64,000 nucleotides of DNA from Pontibacter indicus (GCF_900156345.1 NZ_FTPP01000004.1:1-64000); one strand, 5' to 3'. Counted from the stretch's first letter, positions 10,201-18,654 are shown. The notes: generated by a model not told the origin, from the sequence alone. Translations and numbers: made by a program.

Positions 10201-11434
10201 TGGCGTTGTTGCTAGCTGGGGCCAGCGGGTTGCGCTCAAACTGGTTCCGGAACGGGTCGGCCTCACCCAGGTCCATGTAAGCGACCATGTTGCGTAGGTT
10301 TTCAGTCGAGCGGTTGTTGTTGGTCACGTACAGCTCCAAGCGGCGGATCACAATACCCGAGTTCACCAGCGGCAGGTTCTGCAGCGTTTTGTCATAACGG
10401 CCGCGGAAGAACTGCGATAGGAAGAAGTGACGGTCGCGGTCGTAACTGTCGGCCCGTATCTCAAACGGCTTGTTCTGCGCTCCGTTTTGAATTACCACCT
10501 CGTCGTTGCGGCCCCGCACGTTGGCGGCAATTGTCGTGACGCCCAGTCGACCGAACTGCAGCTGTGTTTTGATACCGAACAGGTTCTGAGCACCCGTGAT
10601 CAGGGAGTTGTTCAGCGGCAGGCTCACATTACCGGCCTCTACCTTGCGGATGATCTCTTCTTCGAAACCGGTGTAGTCCAGCTTCATGTTGTTTTCGAAC
10701 TCGAAGTTGGCGTTGTTGTCCCAGTTAAAGTTAAGGCGCATCTTCTCGCCGATCTTACCCACCAGGTTAAGTGAGATGTTCTGGTCGAAGTCGAAGTCGC
10801 CGGTGCGCTGCTGTCGTAAAGGTATAGACGGGTTCTCGTTGCGGTTAAAGCGGGCTCCGAACTTGAGGTTAACGTTACCGTTTGGCTGGATGTCGACAAA
10901 ATTGCCACCGAACACGCGGTCAAATACCGGGCTGATGTAAATCTTCGGCACCAGGCGACGGCCACTCACCACGCTCTCACCATCCAGACCAGCGGACTTG
11001 GTACGCCAGTAGTCGCGGATGGCCTGCTGGCGCTGGTAACGGGAATACTCCTCCCACGACATGGTGGAAGGCAGGCGGTAGTCCAGTTCGCCCATGCGCT
11101 CGTTGATGTTGTACTGGCGCAGGCTGTCGTCGAGTTGTATCTCCAGCTCAATATTGGAGGGCTGGCCTAATAATAGGGGAGAGGAACTTGGGCGTGTACC
11201 GAGCGGACTACCCAGGCGGTCGCTTGGGGTAAAGGTTGGGCGTCGGCTCGGGATGTAGCGTTGCAGGCGGGCGGAATCCTGCGGAATTGTATCCTGGACG
11301 AAAATATCTGAAAAAATAAGGGTGCTATACCTATTGTTTGAGCGCACTGCTGCGGCCTGCGACCACCATGCCAGCATAGTGATAGCAGCAACCGTTGCAA
11401 ACAGCAGGCTGTTTTTTTTACCTTTCCAGATCAA
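4247..11434 (-). CDS. sprA: Type IX secretion system outer-membrane translocon SprA
   Basis: A 2395-residue protein, the size expected for SprA (Sov), the giant beta-barrel that forms the protein-conducting channel of the type IX secretion and gliding system. Evidence: N-terminal signal peptide (LLFATVAAITMLAWW then SQAAA), length above 2000, family motifs such as YISPVFDRVFGG and SSVTFSGEFAHLVP, the acidic TSYLDDFEGAE segment, long runs of alternating polar and hydrophobic strands with repeated aromatic residues, and a C-terminus ending in an aromatic-rich strand (GGVQLRVSLQ). The start codon appears to be TTG at 11432-11434; an in-frame stop lies six codons upstream and no ATG occurs before residue 20. 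It is 24 bases downstream of ruvA and likely shares its transcript. Its cargo probably includes the S8 peptidase at 629-3277. Confidence 0.96.
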   Translation of the reverse strand: MIWKGKKNSLLFATVAAITMLAWWSQAAAVRSNNRYSTLIFSDIFVQDTIPQDSARLQRYIPSRRPTFTPSDRLGSPLGTRPSSSPLLLGQPSNIELEIQLDDSLRQYNINERMGELDYRLPSTMSWEEYSRYQRQQAIRDYWRTKSAGLDGESVVSGRRLVPKIYISPVFDRVFGGNFVDIQPNGNVNLKFGARFNRNENPSIPLRQQRTGDFDFDQNISLNLVGKIGEKMRLNFNWDNNANFEFENNMKLDYTGFEEEIIRKVEAGNVSLPLNNSLITGAQNLFGIKTQLQFGRLGVTTIAANVRGRNDEVVIQNGAQNKPFEIRADSYDRDRHFFLSQFFRGRYDKTLQNLPLVNSGIVIRRLELYVTNNNRSTENLRNMVAYMDLGEADPFRNQFERNPLAPASNNANTLYSLINTNPQARNNDQVDTYLNSLGLQKAIDFEHVRARRLDPREYKFNPQLGYISLTTALLPDQVLGVAFEYTYNGQTYKVGELMEDYQNLRDDQVIHMKLLKATNPALEYPTWDLMMKNVYSLDATQVNRQNFQLQIVYKDDETGVDITSLKEPSPIQNIPLIEVLNLDNVNTNNDKPRDGNFDFLEGITIDPETGRIIFPVVEPFGSYLASKFQGRQDLVERYVFQELYEQTQTDAQQNTLKAKFFLKGRFQASSTDEIMLPGFRIAEGSVAVYSGGTRLEEGTDYQVFYDLGRIKILNPSYIASASDLRVTYEKAELLNIQPRTMLGARFDYRVNNDLNLGGTVLHLNERPYINRVSIGDEPTNNTIYGLDVNFNRESRFLTKMTDMIPFIQTKAPSSVTFSGEFAHLVPAASKSPVNEDGTSYLDDFEGAETPFSLGGFNNTTWRLAATPAPLAQGTGLEYAYNRARVAWYTIDQIFYRDSEGLRPSNINDEELANHYVRPVPRYEVFPGRDREIANAYEYTFDMAYYPRERGQYNYNPELDGQGRLQGDPRKNWGGISREITFDTDFDNANVEYVEFWLMDPFLTGPRGRKDENGNPIVNNEGGELVINLGNVSEDILKDNRYAFENGLPTSATDNQNMQTTAWGRVTTQQFLTDAFSAVPGARGFQDIGLDGLGDNAEREFFQNSFLGRIPGGAPQSVLSDPSADNFLHHLDESYDQQNAGILERYKRFNGMEGNSPEQSRFSNYAFPDKEDLNRDNVISDLEQYYEYKIKLQPGGMSVGENYIVDKIVDTRTGENVTWYQFRVPVRQPTGNVGNISGFKSIRFMRMYMTEFADPVVLRFVQFQFVANQWRTFLQPITDGNPCLNCTDDARSFTVSTVNIEENGEKVQDETLIPYVMPPGIERLRDYAATNNRRQNEQAMQLCVEDLKDSFSKAVYKNLTIDMLIYKRLKLFLHAQSRDPNTRDNDVQAFVRIGTDYTQNYYEYVVPLKLTPPGTTSREGIWLAENEVDVALEDFVNAKVERNRIAGGWDNRRPFEVMLEGGKMIRVVGNPDFSEVQSVMIGLRNPTVPGEDARPQSVCVWVNELRVTDFRNNSGWAANARLNTKLADFANVTATGSYTTIGFGALQQKIAQRARENTAVFDVSANIVADKFLPEKLGIKVPVSVQYGTMNSAPQFDPLDKDVPLEQSLTRYETNETQREYRREVSTRETRKSVSLLNVRKERTNPEAKVRPYDIENLSFSYSYAERLFTNIETDRDFTRTYTGAVAYTYTNTPRNYEFFAKSEKLKSPYLRLIKDLNFTPLPSRFAFRADLDRRYNETFLQRRDPGSGLITSRGIEPTFQKYFFFNRIYDLKWDISKSLSLDYTATNRAVVDEPDYRINRDVDSLRYKNKVIWNNLRNFGRNTHFNQLVAANYKVPFDKLPLTDWLGAETRYAVTYIWTAGSTALNQDAPFKLGNTAENNSEFSVNGRFDMVKLYNKVKFLKEVNSPSQPQAGPPVPAPGDSVVQKRSEMKLAKGLARFLMMTRSVNFTYLQNRGTMMPGYLPRTHMFGFDDGFDAPGLPFILGRQYDLDELYNRAFTNGWYTDSSQYLNTPFSSINTETFTARANMEPFRNFNLQLDARRNVSEIDEVFYRKQFDDFGNIGTVNERQNPISTGSFSTSFFALGTIFEKTADGTSAAFDNFIRNRYEIRERLTNANAAAGDSGYTLNSQDVLLQSFLYAYQGRDASGYQAKGGNPVKRLPIPNWRIDYNGLSQLEFFKRWFSQVNLTHSYNSTYNVTSFTTSLAYENNPGDYPTRLNEFGQLIPFYIVNQLTVQERLELLGVNFRTNTNLTGRLGYRIERNLSLNLTNAQVTETNVKDYTFGFGYATTNFRIPFRIGGERRTLENELTIRMDMSVRDNQTVQRAITQDEQGNEISQNQITNGTRQLQLRPTVDYVLSQRVNIQFYLLRTVSDPKISTSFRNSVSEGGVQLRVSLQ

Positions 11435-11458
11435 GTTGGGTTCTACCGATTAAACCGA

Positions 11459-12052
11459 CTAAGAAGACTTCAGGGCAAATTTTATTAGTTCCTCTACGCT
11501 CAGGCTTCTGTCCTCCCGCTTGATGATGGCATCAAGCGTTTTCTCGGCCACGTTCTTGGCAAAGCCTAGTGTAACTAATGCTGATAACGCTTCTGCACGT
11601 GACGTATTGTGCGCAGAAACAGGAACCGCCGTGCTACCGGCCAGCATGGTTTCTTTCTTTATTTTATCTTTTAATTCCAATATGATGCGCTGCGCGGTTT
11701 TCGCCCCGATTCCCTTCACATGCTGAATCGTACGCACATCTTCCCGCACAATGGCTTGCTGCACTTCATCCACCGTAAGCGACGACAAAATCATCAGACC
11801 TGTGTTGGGGCCTACACCTGAAATCGAGATCAGGTGTAGGAAGGTGTCTTTCTCGGCGGCTGTCGTAAAACCATACAAGGTATGCGCATCCTCCTTGATG
11901 TGCAGGTAGGTATGCAGCTTGCAGCGCTCCCCCTCAGGCAGTGACGAGTACGTGTTCAGAGATATTTTGATCTGATAACCTATGCCATTGACATCGACAA
12001 TGACATACGTTGGATCTTTCAGTGCTAACTTACCGTCAATGTATGCGATCAT
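11459..12052 (-). CDS. ruvA: Holliday junction branch migration protein RuvA
   Basis: 197 residues, the normal length. RuvA tetramers bind four-way junctions and load RuvB for branch migration during recombination and repair. The N-terminal OB domain (MIAYIDGKLALKDPTYVIVD), the two helix-hairpin-helix motifs (ISGVGPNTGLMILS and VKGIGAKTAQRIILELKDKI) and the C-terminal RuvB-binding helices are all present. The ATG follows the maeB stop codon with no spacing, which implies translational coupling; sprA starts 24 bases after its stop. ruvB and ruvC are not in the window. Confidence 0.97.
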   Translation of the reverse strand: MIAYIDGKLALKDPTYVIVDVNGIGYQIKISLNTYSSLPEGERCKLHTYLHIKEDAHTLYGFTTAAEKDTFLHLISISGVGPNTGLMILSSLTVDEVQQAIVREDVRTIQHVKGIGAKTAQRIILELKDKIKKETMLAGSTAVPVSAHNTSRAEALSALVTLGFAKNVAEKTLDAIIKREDRSLSVEELIKFALKSS

Positions 12053-14326
12053 CTATATATGTTTATTGTTATAGTTTTGAGCATCTACGACAGCAATGGA
12101 CACCATGTTAACAATCTCGCGGATAGAACTGCCTAGTTGTAGGATGTGCACCGGTTTGCGCATACCCATCAGTACCGGTCCAATTGCCTCAGCACCACCT
12201 ATTTCCTGCAACAGTTTATAGGCGATGTTGCCCGAAGTAAGTGTCGGGAAAATAAGCGTGTTCGCTCCTTTTTCGGCCAACTGGCTGAACGGATAGTGCT
12301 CACGCAGCAGGTTCTTGTTCATGGCCGTGTTCGCCTGCATCTCACCGTCGATCAGCAGGTCTGGGTAACGCTGTTTCGCCTTGCGCACTGCCTCGGCACC
12401 CTTGTTCGGTATATCGCCCTGCACCGAGCCAAAGTTGGAGTACGAGAGCACAGCCATACGCGGCTCCGTGTCGAAGAAACGCACGGCACGGGCGGTCAGG
12501 CCAATGATGTCTACCAGTTCATCGGCGGTTGGGTTCACGTTCACAGTCGTATCGGCGAAAAAGTACGGCTCCTTTTTGTTGAGGATGATGTACATGCCTG
12601 CCACTTTGTTTATACCTTCCTCAACCCCAATTATTTGCAGGGATGGCAGAATGGTCTTGGAGTAGTCGCGGGTAAGGCCCGAGATAAGCGCATCTGCTTC
12701 GCCCGTTTCGAGCATCATGGCGCCGAAGTAGTTGCGGTCACGCATCTGGCGGCGGCTGTCGAACAGAGTGAGGCCCTTGCGCTGGCGTCTCTTATAGAGC
12801 AGCTGCGCAAACTCCTCGCGCTTCGCGTCCTCTTCGTATGGGTCGATGATCACGCAATCGTGCAGGTCGAGGTTGGTTTCCTCGATGATGGCTGCGATGC
12901 GGGCTTTGTTGCCCAGCAGGATCGGGTTAGCGATGCGCTGCTCTTTTACGATTTGGGCTGCCTTCAGAATCTTGTAGTGGTCTGCTTCCGCAAACACCAC
13001 CGTCTTCGGATCTTTCTTCGCCTGGTTCGTAATGCGCGTCATCAGCTTCTGGTCGATGCCGATGCGCTCCTGTAACTCTACCTCATATGCCTCCCAGTTG
13101 GTGATCGGGCTTTTGGCTACGCCGCTTTCCATGGCAGCTTTTGCAACCGCCGGGGACACCGCCGTAATCAGACGCGGATCGAGTGGCTTCGGGATCAGGT
13201 AGGTGCGGCCAAAGGAGATGGTGTTGTCTCCGTAGGCTTTGTGTACCATTTCCGGAACCGGTTCTTTGGCAAGTTCGGCGAGGGCACGTACAGCCGCCAG
13301 TTTCATGGCCTCGTTGATCTCGGTGGCGCGCACGTCCAGGGCTCCTCTGAAAATGTAAGGGAAACCGAGTACGTTGTTCACCTGGTTCGGATGGTCAGAG
13401 CGGCCGGTTGCCATGATCAGGTCATCGCGGGTATCCATGGCCAGGTCGTAGTCGATTTCCGGGTCAGGGTTGGCCAGCGCGAAAATGATCGGGTTAGGCG
13501 CCATCCGCTTCACTAGCTCAGGTGCCAGTACATTGCCGGCCGAAAGCCCGATGAACACGTCTGCGTTCTCCATGGCCTCCGCTAGGGTGTGGATCTTGCG
13601 CAGGGTGACGAACTGCGCTCTGTAGATATCCAGGTCGTTGCGCTCCGGCCGGATGATACCGTCCTTGTCGAACATCACGATGTTGTCCAGCTTGGCACCC
13701 AGGGCCACGTACAGCTTGGTGCAGGCAATGGCGGCAGCGCCTGCGCCATTGATCACGATCTGAACTTCATCTATTCTTTTGTCTGCCAGCTCAAGGGCAT
13801 TGAGCAATGCCGCCGACGAGATAATGGCCGTGCCATGCTGGTCGTCGTGCATGAGCGGAATGTTCATCTGCTCTTTCAGGGCGTTCTCGATCTTGAAGCT
13901 TTCCGGTGCTTTGATGTCCTCCAGGTTGATGCCGCCGAAAGTAGGCTCCAGCGACTTCACAATGCGAACAAACTCTTCCGGGTCGGTACAGTCAATCTCG
14001 ATGTCGAACACGTCTATACCTGCGAACTTCTTGAAAAGTACGCCCTTGCCTTCCATCACTGGTTTCGATGCATCCGGACCGATGTTGCCCAGCCCAAGTA
14101 CGGCTGTTCCGTTGGAGATAACGCCTACCAGGTTTCCCTTGGCAGTATATTTATAAACATTCTCTTTGTCAGCGGCTATTTCTTTGCAGGGCTCGGCTAC
14201 TCCAGGAGAGTAAGCCAGAGCCAGGTCATGCTGGGTACTCAGCATTTTGGTCGGCACGACTTCTATTTTGCCGGGCTGGCCCTGCATGTGATAGTTGAGT
14301 GCGTCCTCTTTGTTTACTTTGATCAT
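12053..14326 (-). CDS. maeB: NADP-dependent malic enzyme (malic enzyme-phosphotransacetylase fusion)
   Basis: 757 residues with two domains. Residues 1 to about 420 are a malic enzyme that converts malate to pyruvate and CO2 with NADPH production: [30 protein letters not shown] and a Rossmann segment [15 protein letters not shown]. Residues from about 430 to 757 are a phosphotransacetylase-like domain ([41 protein letters not shown]), which in MaeB proteins is thought to be regulatory. The fused layout and length match MaeB. It is the first gene of a unit with ruvA and sprA; its TAG abuts the ruvA ATG. Confidence 0.95.
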   Translation of the reverse strand: MIKVNKEDALNYHMQGQPGKIEVVPTKMLSTQHDLALAYSPGVAEPCKEIAADKENVYKYTAKGNLVGVISNGTAVLGLGNIGPDASKPVMEGKGVLFKKFAGIDVFDIEIDCTDPEEFVRIVKSLEPTFGGINLEDIKAPESFKIENALKEQMNIPLMHDDQHGTAIISSAALLNALELADKRIDEVQIVINGAGAAAIACTKLYVALGAKLDNIVMFDKDGIIRPERNDLDIYRAQFVTLRKIHTLAEAMENADVFIGLSAGNVLAPELVKRMAPNPIIFALANPDPEIDYDLAMDTRDDLIMATGRSDHPNQVNNVLGFPYIFRGALDVRATEINEAMKLAAVRALAELAKEPVPEMVHKAYGDNTISFGRTYLIPKPLDPRLITAVSPAVAKAAMESGVAKSPITNWEAYEVELQERIGIDQKLMTRITNQAKKDPKTVVFAEADHYKILKAAQIVKEQRIANPILLGNKARIAAIIEETNLDLHDCVIIDPYEEDAKREEFAQLLYKRRQRKGLTLFDSRRQMRDRNYFGAMMLETGEADALISGLTRDYSKTILPSLQIIGVEEGINKVAGMYIILNKKEPYFFADTTVNVNPTADELVDIIGLTARAVRFFDTEPRMAVLSYSNFGSVQGDIPNKGAEAVRKAKQRYPDLLIDGEMQANTAMNKNLLREHYPFSQLAEKGANTLIFPTLTSGNIAYKLLQEIGGAEAIGPVLMGMRKPVHILQLGSSIREIVNMVSIAVVDAQNYNNKHI

Positions 14327-14620
14327 GGTATGCGTTGTTGGTGTTGTCTCGTGTTTTTATTCCCTTGCACTGTACGGCTTTTGCACTGGACAGAAGCCTA
14401 AAGCCAATTTGATAAGATTTTATGGTTTATCAAAGCCGTAATCGACAAAGATACACCCTTGTAAATCTCCATCTAGCAGAATATTGTGTTTTTTATCAGG
14501 CAGCTAAGTTTCAGGTGCTGCTGCCGTCTCTATTGCAATAAATTGATAAAGCAGGAAGGGTATAAACGACGAAACACCCTTCCGGTAGAAGAGTGTTTCG
14601 TTCGATCTATACCTGTCGGC
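14327..14620. other. Intergenic region between maeB and the lytic transglycosylase gene
   Basis: No credible gene. It holds a possible maeB promoter (14446-14453), an 8-base inverted repeat CGAAACAC (14570-14577) and GTGTTTCG (14593-14600) that may end the transglycosylase transcript, and one CTATACC at 14607. Confidence 0.45.
14446..14453 (-). promoter_or_regulatory. Possible -7 element for maeB-ruvA-sprA
   Basis: Minus-strand TATCTTTG fits TAnnTTTG. It lies about 120 bases before the maeB ATG and lacks a clear upstream TTTG box. Confidence 0.3.
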
Positions 14621-16129
14621 TTAGCTCAGGATGAGCTGCTGACCTGGTTTGATGGCGCTGTTCTTGAGTTTGTTCAGCTTCTTTATCTTTTCGACCGTTA
14701 CCCCTTCGTGGCGTTGGGAAATGGTCCAGAGCGTGTCGCCCGGTTGCACGTGGTAAACGCGCGCTGGCTGGGCCTGGCTCTGGGCTGGCTTAGACTTGGC
14801 CGGCGTGCTGGCTGCCTTGCTTGTGCTGTTGCTGGCAGATGCCAGCAAGACCGGAGCAGCTTCCGGGGCAGGCTGCCAGACCAGCAGTTTGTCCTGTACC
14901 CTGATATCAGAGCCTGCGAGTTTGTTCCATTCCTTCAGCTCGTCGATGCTCACGCCGAACTTGCGGGCGATGGCGAACAGGTTGTCTCCGCGCTGCACCA
15001 CGTATGTTTTCTGCACCAGGCTGTCTTTTGGCGCGTCGTGGGTTGTGGTGGCAGAGGCCAGCATAACGGGTGCCTCGGCAGGCAAGGCTTGTTTAACTGG
15101 CGGAGGTGTTGGTGTGGCAGCGAGCAGAATGCAGCTTTGTTCGGCAGCCAGTAGCTGTGCGGTCTGAGCCGGAACGCGTAGCTTATAATTGCGGACGGTG
15201 GCCGGAAGCTTTGCTTTTTTGATCTCCGGGTTCAGGGCCAATAGTGCCAGTGTGTCCACGTGCAGTTCTGCTGCCAGCTTCTCCAGATCCAGTGCATGAT
15301 TGACGTTCAGGTAGGTATAGTTGGGTGCGTACAGGATAGAGTCGGAGAAGATGTTGTGCTCCGGCGCATACTTCATGGCATAGATCACCGCCGTCATGGA
15401 AGGTACATAGCTTCGCGTCTCCTTTGGCAGGTATGGGAAGATCTCCCAGAATGTCTTCTTGCCGCCGCCCGCTCTGCGGATCGCCTTGTTCACGTTGCCC
15501 TGGCCACAGTTGTAGGCAGCCATTGCCAGTTCCCAATCGCCGTAGGTGCGGTATAGCCTGCTCAGAAATCGCATCGCCGCATCCGTCGATTTCTCAATGT
15601 CCATGCGCTCGTCGATGTACTGGTCCTGGTTCAGGCCATACTCTTTGCCGGTGGATTTGATGAACTGCCAAGGACCAACAGCGCCTGCCCAAGAGGCAGC
15701 TTTCGGATTCAGGCCAGACTCAACAATGGAAAGGTACTTGATGTCCTGCGGCATGTTGTACTTTTTCAGGTACTTCTCATAGATCGGGAAGTACACATTC
15801 TCGCGGGAGATCATGGTGCGCGTATACTTTCTGTTGCGGACAGTGAAGTAGTCGATGTGGTTGCGCACGAACTTGTTAAATACCAAGGGGATGTCAGCCT
15901 CAATACAGCTCAGCCGGTCCTGAATCACATCATCGGGCTCATACGGAATGTACTCCACAAGGAGGGCCAGTTCCTCTTGTGAAAGGAAAGTGGTGTCTGC
16001 CTGTGGTTTCTTTAGTGAGTCTTTTTCTGTGAGCCTTTCAAACCTGATCGAAAAGTCAGAAGCTTGGGCATGGGAAGCCCACATACTTCCAACCAGTGCT
16101 GCAAGTACTGTAAAGAGTCTAAACTGCAT
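14621..16129 (-). CDS. mltD: Membrane-bound lytic murein transglycosylase D-like protein with LysM domains
   Basis: 502 residues. A signal peptide (FTVLAALVGSMWASHAQA) leads to a lytic transglycosylase domain at about residues 100-270 with the catalytic Glu at E137 (YLSIVESGLNP) and the GPWQFIKSTGKEYGL, AMAAYNCGQGNVNKAI and ETRSYVPSM motifs of the MltD/Slt family. Two LysM repeats follow: about 375-420 (VVQRGDNLFAIARKFGVS) and the last 45 residues (YHVQPGDTLWTISQRHEGV), joined by an Ala/Ser/Lys-rich linker. It cleaves the glycan strands of peptidoglycan to 1,6-anhydro-muropeptides in the periplasm. It starts nine bases after gatA ends and is the last gene of the tatA-gatA unit. Confidence 0.92.
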   Translation of the reverse strand: MQFRLFTVLAALVGSMWASHAQASDFSIRFERLTEKDSLKKPQADTTFLSQEELALLVEYIPYEPDDVIQDRLSCIEADIPLVFNKFVRNHIDYFTVRNRKYTRTMISRENVYFPIYEKYLKKYNMPQDIKYLSIVESGLNPKAASWAGAVGPWQFIKSTGKEYGLNQDQYIDERMDIEKSTDAAMRFLSRLYRTYGDWELAMAAYNCGQGNVNKAIRRAGGGKKTFWEIFPYLPKETRSYVPSMTAVIYAMKYAPEHNIFSDSILYAPNYTYLNVNHALDLEKLAAELHVDTLALLALNPEIKKAKLPATVRNYKLRVPAQTAQLLAAEQSCILLAATPTPPPVKQALPAEAPVMLASATTTHDAPKDSLVQKTYVVQRGDNLFAIARKFGVSIDELKEWNKLAGSDIRVQDKLLVWQPAPEAAPVLLASASNSTSKAASTPAKSKPAQSQAQPARVYHVQPGDTLWTISQRHEGVTVEKIKKLNKLKNSAIKPGQQLILS

Positions 16130-16138
16130 GATTATAAT

Positions 16139-17575
16139 TTATGCTTCAACGGTTAGCTTGTCCAGTATGTAATTTGAGAAAGCGAGCAGTTGCGGCTCCT
16201 CAAATGAGCGGGTCATTAACTGCAACCCGATGGAAAGGCCATTGGCATCGCGACCTACCGGAATAGAGATGGCAGGAACACCAGCAAGCGAGGCCTGAAC
16301 CGTAAAGATGTCAGCCAGGTACATGGCCAACGGATTCGCCGTATTCTCCTCTAACCTAAAGGCCGTAGTAGGAGCGGTAGGCAATATAAGAAAATCATAA
16401 TGTTGCAGCAACTCGTCCGTCTTATCTTTTATGAGACGGCGAACGCGCTGCGCCTTGGTATAGTAGGCGTCGTAGTAGTCGGCGCTCAGCACAAAAGTGC
16501 CCAGCATGATGCGGCGCTGCACCTCGGGACCAAAGCCCTCCGCACGCGTTTTCTTGTAAAGCGAAGTCAGGTCGGTGGCGTTCTCGCTGCGGTAGCCGTA
16601 CTTCACCCCGTCGAAGCGGCCCAGGTTGGAGCTGGCTTCTGCTGTGGTGAGGATGTAGTACGTCGGCACTATGTAGTCCAGGTATGGGAACTCTACAGCC
16701 TCCAGCTGATGTCCTGCCTCCTGCAGCATGTCTTTCACGCCCAGGATGGTATTTTTCACCTCAGCGTCCAGGCCTTCGCTCTCGAAGCAATCGCGGATGT
16801 AACCAATCTTGTATTTTTTGTCTGACTGCAGCAATTGGCTGTAGGCCGGCACCGGGCGGTGGCTTACGGTACTGTCATACTCGTCGCTGCCCGCCATTAC
16901 TTCCAGCAGCAGGGCTGCGTCTTCCACGCTTTTCGAGATGACACCGATCTGGTCGAAAGAGGAGGCGTAAGCTATAAGGCCGTAGCGGGAAATGCGCGAA
17001 TACGTAGGCTTCAGGCCCACCACACCGCAGAAAGAAGCGGGCTGGCGCACCGAACCACCCGTGTCGGAGCCGATCGATGCCAGGCACAGGTCGGCCTGCA
17101 CGGCTACAGCTGACCCTCCGGACGAACCACCGGGCACGCGTGTCGGGTCATCGGCATTTAGTACGGGGCCAAACGAGGAGTTCTCGTTCGAAGCACCCAT
17201 CGCAAATTCGTCGCAGTTCTGGCGACCGATGATGATGGCATCTTCGGCAAGCAGGCGCTGCACAGCCGTAGCGGTATAGAGTGATTTGAAACCGTTCAGG
17301 ATCTGGCTGGATGCCTGCAGCGAGTGGCCTTCGTAAGCCAGCACGTCCTTAAGGCCGATGACCATACCTGCCAGCTTGCCGGCTTGCCCCGAAGCGAGTT
17401 TCTTATCTACTGCGTCGGCCTGGGCAAATGCCTCTTCCTCGAATAGCTCCAGGAAAGCGTTCAGCTCAGGTTTCTGCTTAATATTATGAAGGTAGTGCGC
17501 TACCAGCTGTCTGCACGAAAGTTGCCCGTTGGCAATCTCGCTGCGAATGTCACGAAGTGAGTGGTATGATTTCAA
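16139..17575 (-). CDS. gatA: Asp-tRNA(Asn)/Glu-tRNA(Gln) amidotransferase subunit A
   Basis: 478 residues, an amidase-signature enzyme that releases ammonia from glutamine for GatB to amidate misacylated Glu-tRNA(Gln) or Asp-tRNA(Asn). The Ser-cisSer-Lys triad is visible as K76 (VIGLKDVLAY), S151 (PGGSSGGSA) and S175 (GSDTGGSVRQPA), at the spacing of known GatA proteins. GatB and GatC are not in the window, as is usual for Bacteroidota where the subunits are dispersed. It begins one base after the upstream tatA gene ends and is followed by mltD after nine bases. Confidence 0.97.
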   Translation of the reverse strand: MKSYHSLRDIRSEIANGQLSCRQLVAHYLHNIKQKPELNAFLELFEEEAFAQADAVDKKLASGQAGKLAGMVIGLKDVLAYEGHSLQASSQILNGFKSLYTATAVQRLLAEDAIIIGRQNCDEFAMGASNENSSFGPVLNADDPTRVPGGSSGGSAVAVQADLCLASIGSDTGGSVRQPASFCGVVGLKPTYSRISRYGLIAYASSFDQIGVISKSVEDAALLLEVMAGSDEYDSTVSHRPVPAYSQLLQSDKKYKIGYIRDCFESEGLDAEVKNTILGVKDMLQEAGHQLEAVEFPYLDYIVPTYYILTTAEASSNLGRFDGVKYGYRSENATDLTSLYKKTRAEGFGPEVQRRIMLGTFVLSADYYDAYYTKAQRVRRLIKDKTDELLQHYDFLILPTAPTTAFRLEENTANPLAMYLADIFTVQASLAGVPAISIPVGRDANGLSIGLQLMTRSFEEPQLLAFSNYILDKLTVEA

Positions 17576-17576
17576 A

Positions 17577-17789
17577 CTAGTCAGGCTTTTTTATGTCCTT
17601 GATGGAGCGTTCCAGCTCGTCCTGGATTTCTCTTTTAGCATCGTTGAAGCTGCGCATACCGCGACCGGCAGCGCGTGCCAGACCAGGGAGCTTGTCTGAT
17701 CCAAAAAGGAGAAGTACTGCGGTTAGTACAACGAGTAATTCTCCTCCTCCTACGTCTGCCAGGAAGAGGAGAACCGTACTAAGAATCAT
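17577..17789 (-). CDS. tatA: Twin-arginine translocase TatA/TatE-type subunit (second copy)
   Basis: 70 residues with one N-terminal membrane helix (ELLVVLTAVLLLFGSDKLPGLAR), the FG hinge and an amphipathic helix with the motif RGMRSFNDAKREIQDELE. TatA subunits polymerise to form the passage for folded, twin-arginine-tagged proteins in the inner membrane. It lies 20 bases after the first tatA copy and one base before gatA. It has Pro at LFGSDKLPGLARAAGRG, characteristic of TatA rather than TatB. TatC is not in the window. Confidence 0.93.
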   Translation of the reverse strand: MILSTVLLFLADVGGGELLVVLTAVLLLFGSDKLPGLARAAGRGMRSFNDAKREIQDELERSIKDIKKPD

Positions 17790-17809
17790 AAAATATTATT
17801 CTGAGAAGA

Positions 17810-18025
17810 TTACTTCGTATTGCTGCGGTCGTCTTTAACAGAGCTCTCGATATCAGACTTGATCTCCTTAGTGGCGTCCTTGAACTCACGGATGCCGCGG
17901 CCCAGTCCTCTTGCAAGTTCAGGTATACGCTTGGCACCGAAAAGTAACAGGATAGCAAACAAGATCAGGACTACCTCTGTGCCTCCTAAACCTCCGATAA
18001 ATGCAAAAATGTTGGTAATTACCAT
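17810..18025 (-). CDS. tatA: Twin-arginine translocase TatA/TatE-type subunit (first copy)
   Basis: 71 residues: membrane helix [19 protein letters not shown], hinge [16 protein letters not shown] and amphipathic helix [16 protein letters not shown]. Similar to the neighbour at 17577 across the helix, hinge and amphipathic region but clearly diverged, so an old duplication. First gene of a likely four-gene unit, with a candidate promoter at 18055-18062. Confidence 0.94.
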   Translation of the reverse strand: MVITNIFAFIGGLGGTEVVLILFAILLLFGAKRIPELARGLGRGIREFKDATKEIKSDIESSVKDDRSNTK

Positions 18026-18054
18026 GGTCTTAAAGTTTTAAGAATGAATTGCTA

Positions 18055-18062
18055 CAAAAATA
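18055..18062 (-). promoter_or_regulatory. Possible -7 element for the tatA-gatA unit
   Basis: Minus-strand TATTTTTG fits TAnnTTTG, 29 bases before the tatA ATG. No convincing -33 box. Confidence 0.35.
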
Positions 18063-18624
18063 AAGCTTATATTTTAATTTAACCCACATTTAAGAACATT
18101 AGTTTAGTTGCCTGTTATTATCTGGGTAAACCACTTTGCGCGAAAGGATCAGGTGCGGTGCGTGAATGACCTGTTGAAAGTGCGATGCAAGTGAGTTGCA
18201 ACCTCGTTTGAAACTGGGCGTATAGAGGAAAAAATATATTCGAGGTCTTCCTTCCGGCTTGCTATTTCGAACCTGTTTGCCCCTTGTTTTTCCCAAAATG
18301 AAAAAAATGTTTCCGATATAGGGAAAAATGAATGCAGTTGGCATAGGTATTTACACTGATAATCAAATAGTTGATGCTTATTTAATTTTTGGCAAGCTAG
18401 TTGTAATGTGCCATGTACAACAGAATCACACCCGGTTGCCTGGAAGAGGCACAGACGGAAAGAGCAAAAGAGGCGGAAAAAATAAATATTAAGTTTTTTT
18501 AATTCTCTGTTTGCAAGTGTAATCAAAAGGTTGTAAATTAATCCATAGAAATTTAACACAGCCCTCCTGAACCGGAGAAAGTGTCTAAATATAATTTTAA
18601 GTTTGTTTTCATAGCTTGGAAAGG
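18063..18624. other. Long AT-rich gene-free stretch upstream of tatA
   Basis: More than 550 bases, richer in A and T than the flanking genes, without a credible protein gene. A 136-residue minus frame (18149-18559, GTG start) is Cys- and Phe-rich, has no domain I recognise and looks like chance. The stretch ends in an intrinsic terminator on the plus strand (18625-18654) although no plus-strand gene precedes it. Confidence 0.5.
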
Positions 18625-18654
18625 CACCCTGCTTTGTAGGGTGTTTTTTCTTTT
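18625..18654 (+). terminator. Orphan intrinsic terminator
   Basis: CACCCT (18625-18630), a 7-base loop and AGGGTG (18638-18643), then TTTTTTCTTTT. The T run is on the plus strand only, so it should end a plus-strand transcript, yet the nearest plus-strand gene upstream is the M57-type gene near base 1. A small RNA ending here is one explanation. Confidence 0.6.

Noticed and set aside
18149..18559. 136-residue minus-strand frame in the AT-rich gap
   Set aside because: GTG start, Cys- and Phe-rich, no domain, no clear promoter; it fits a chance frame in low-complexity DNA.
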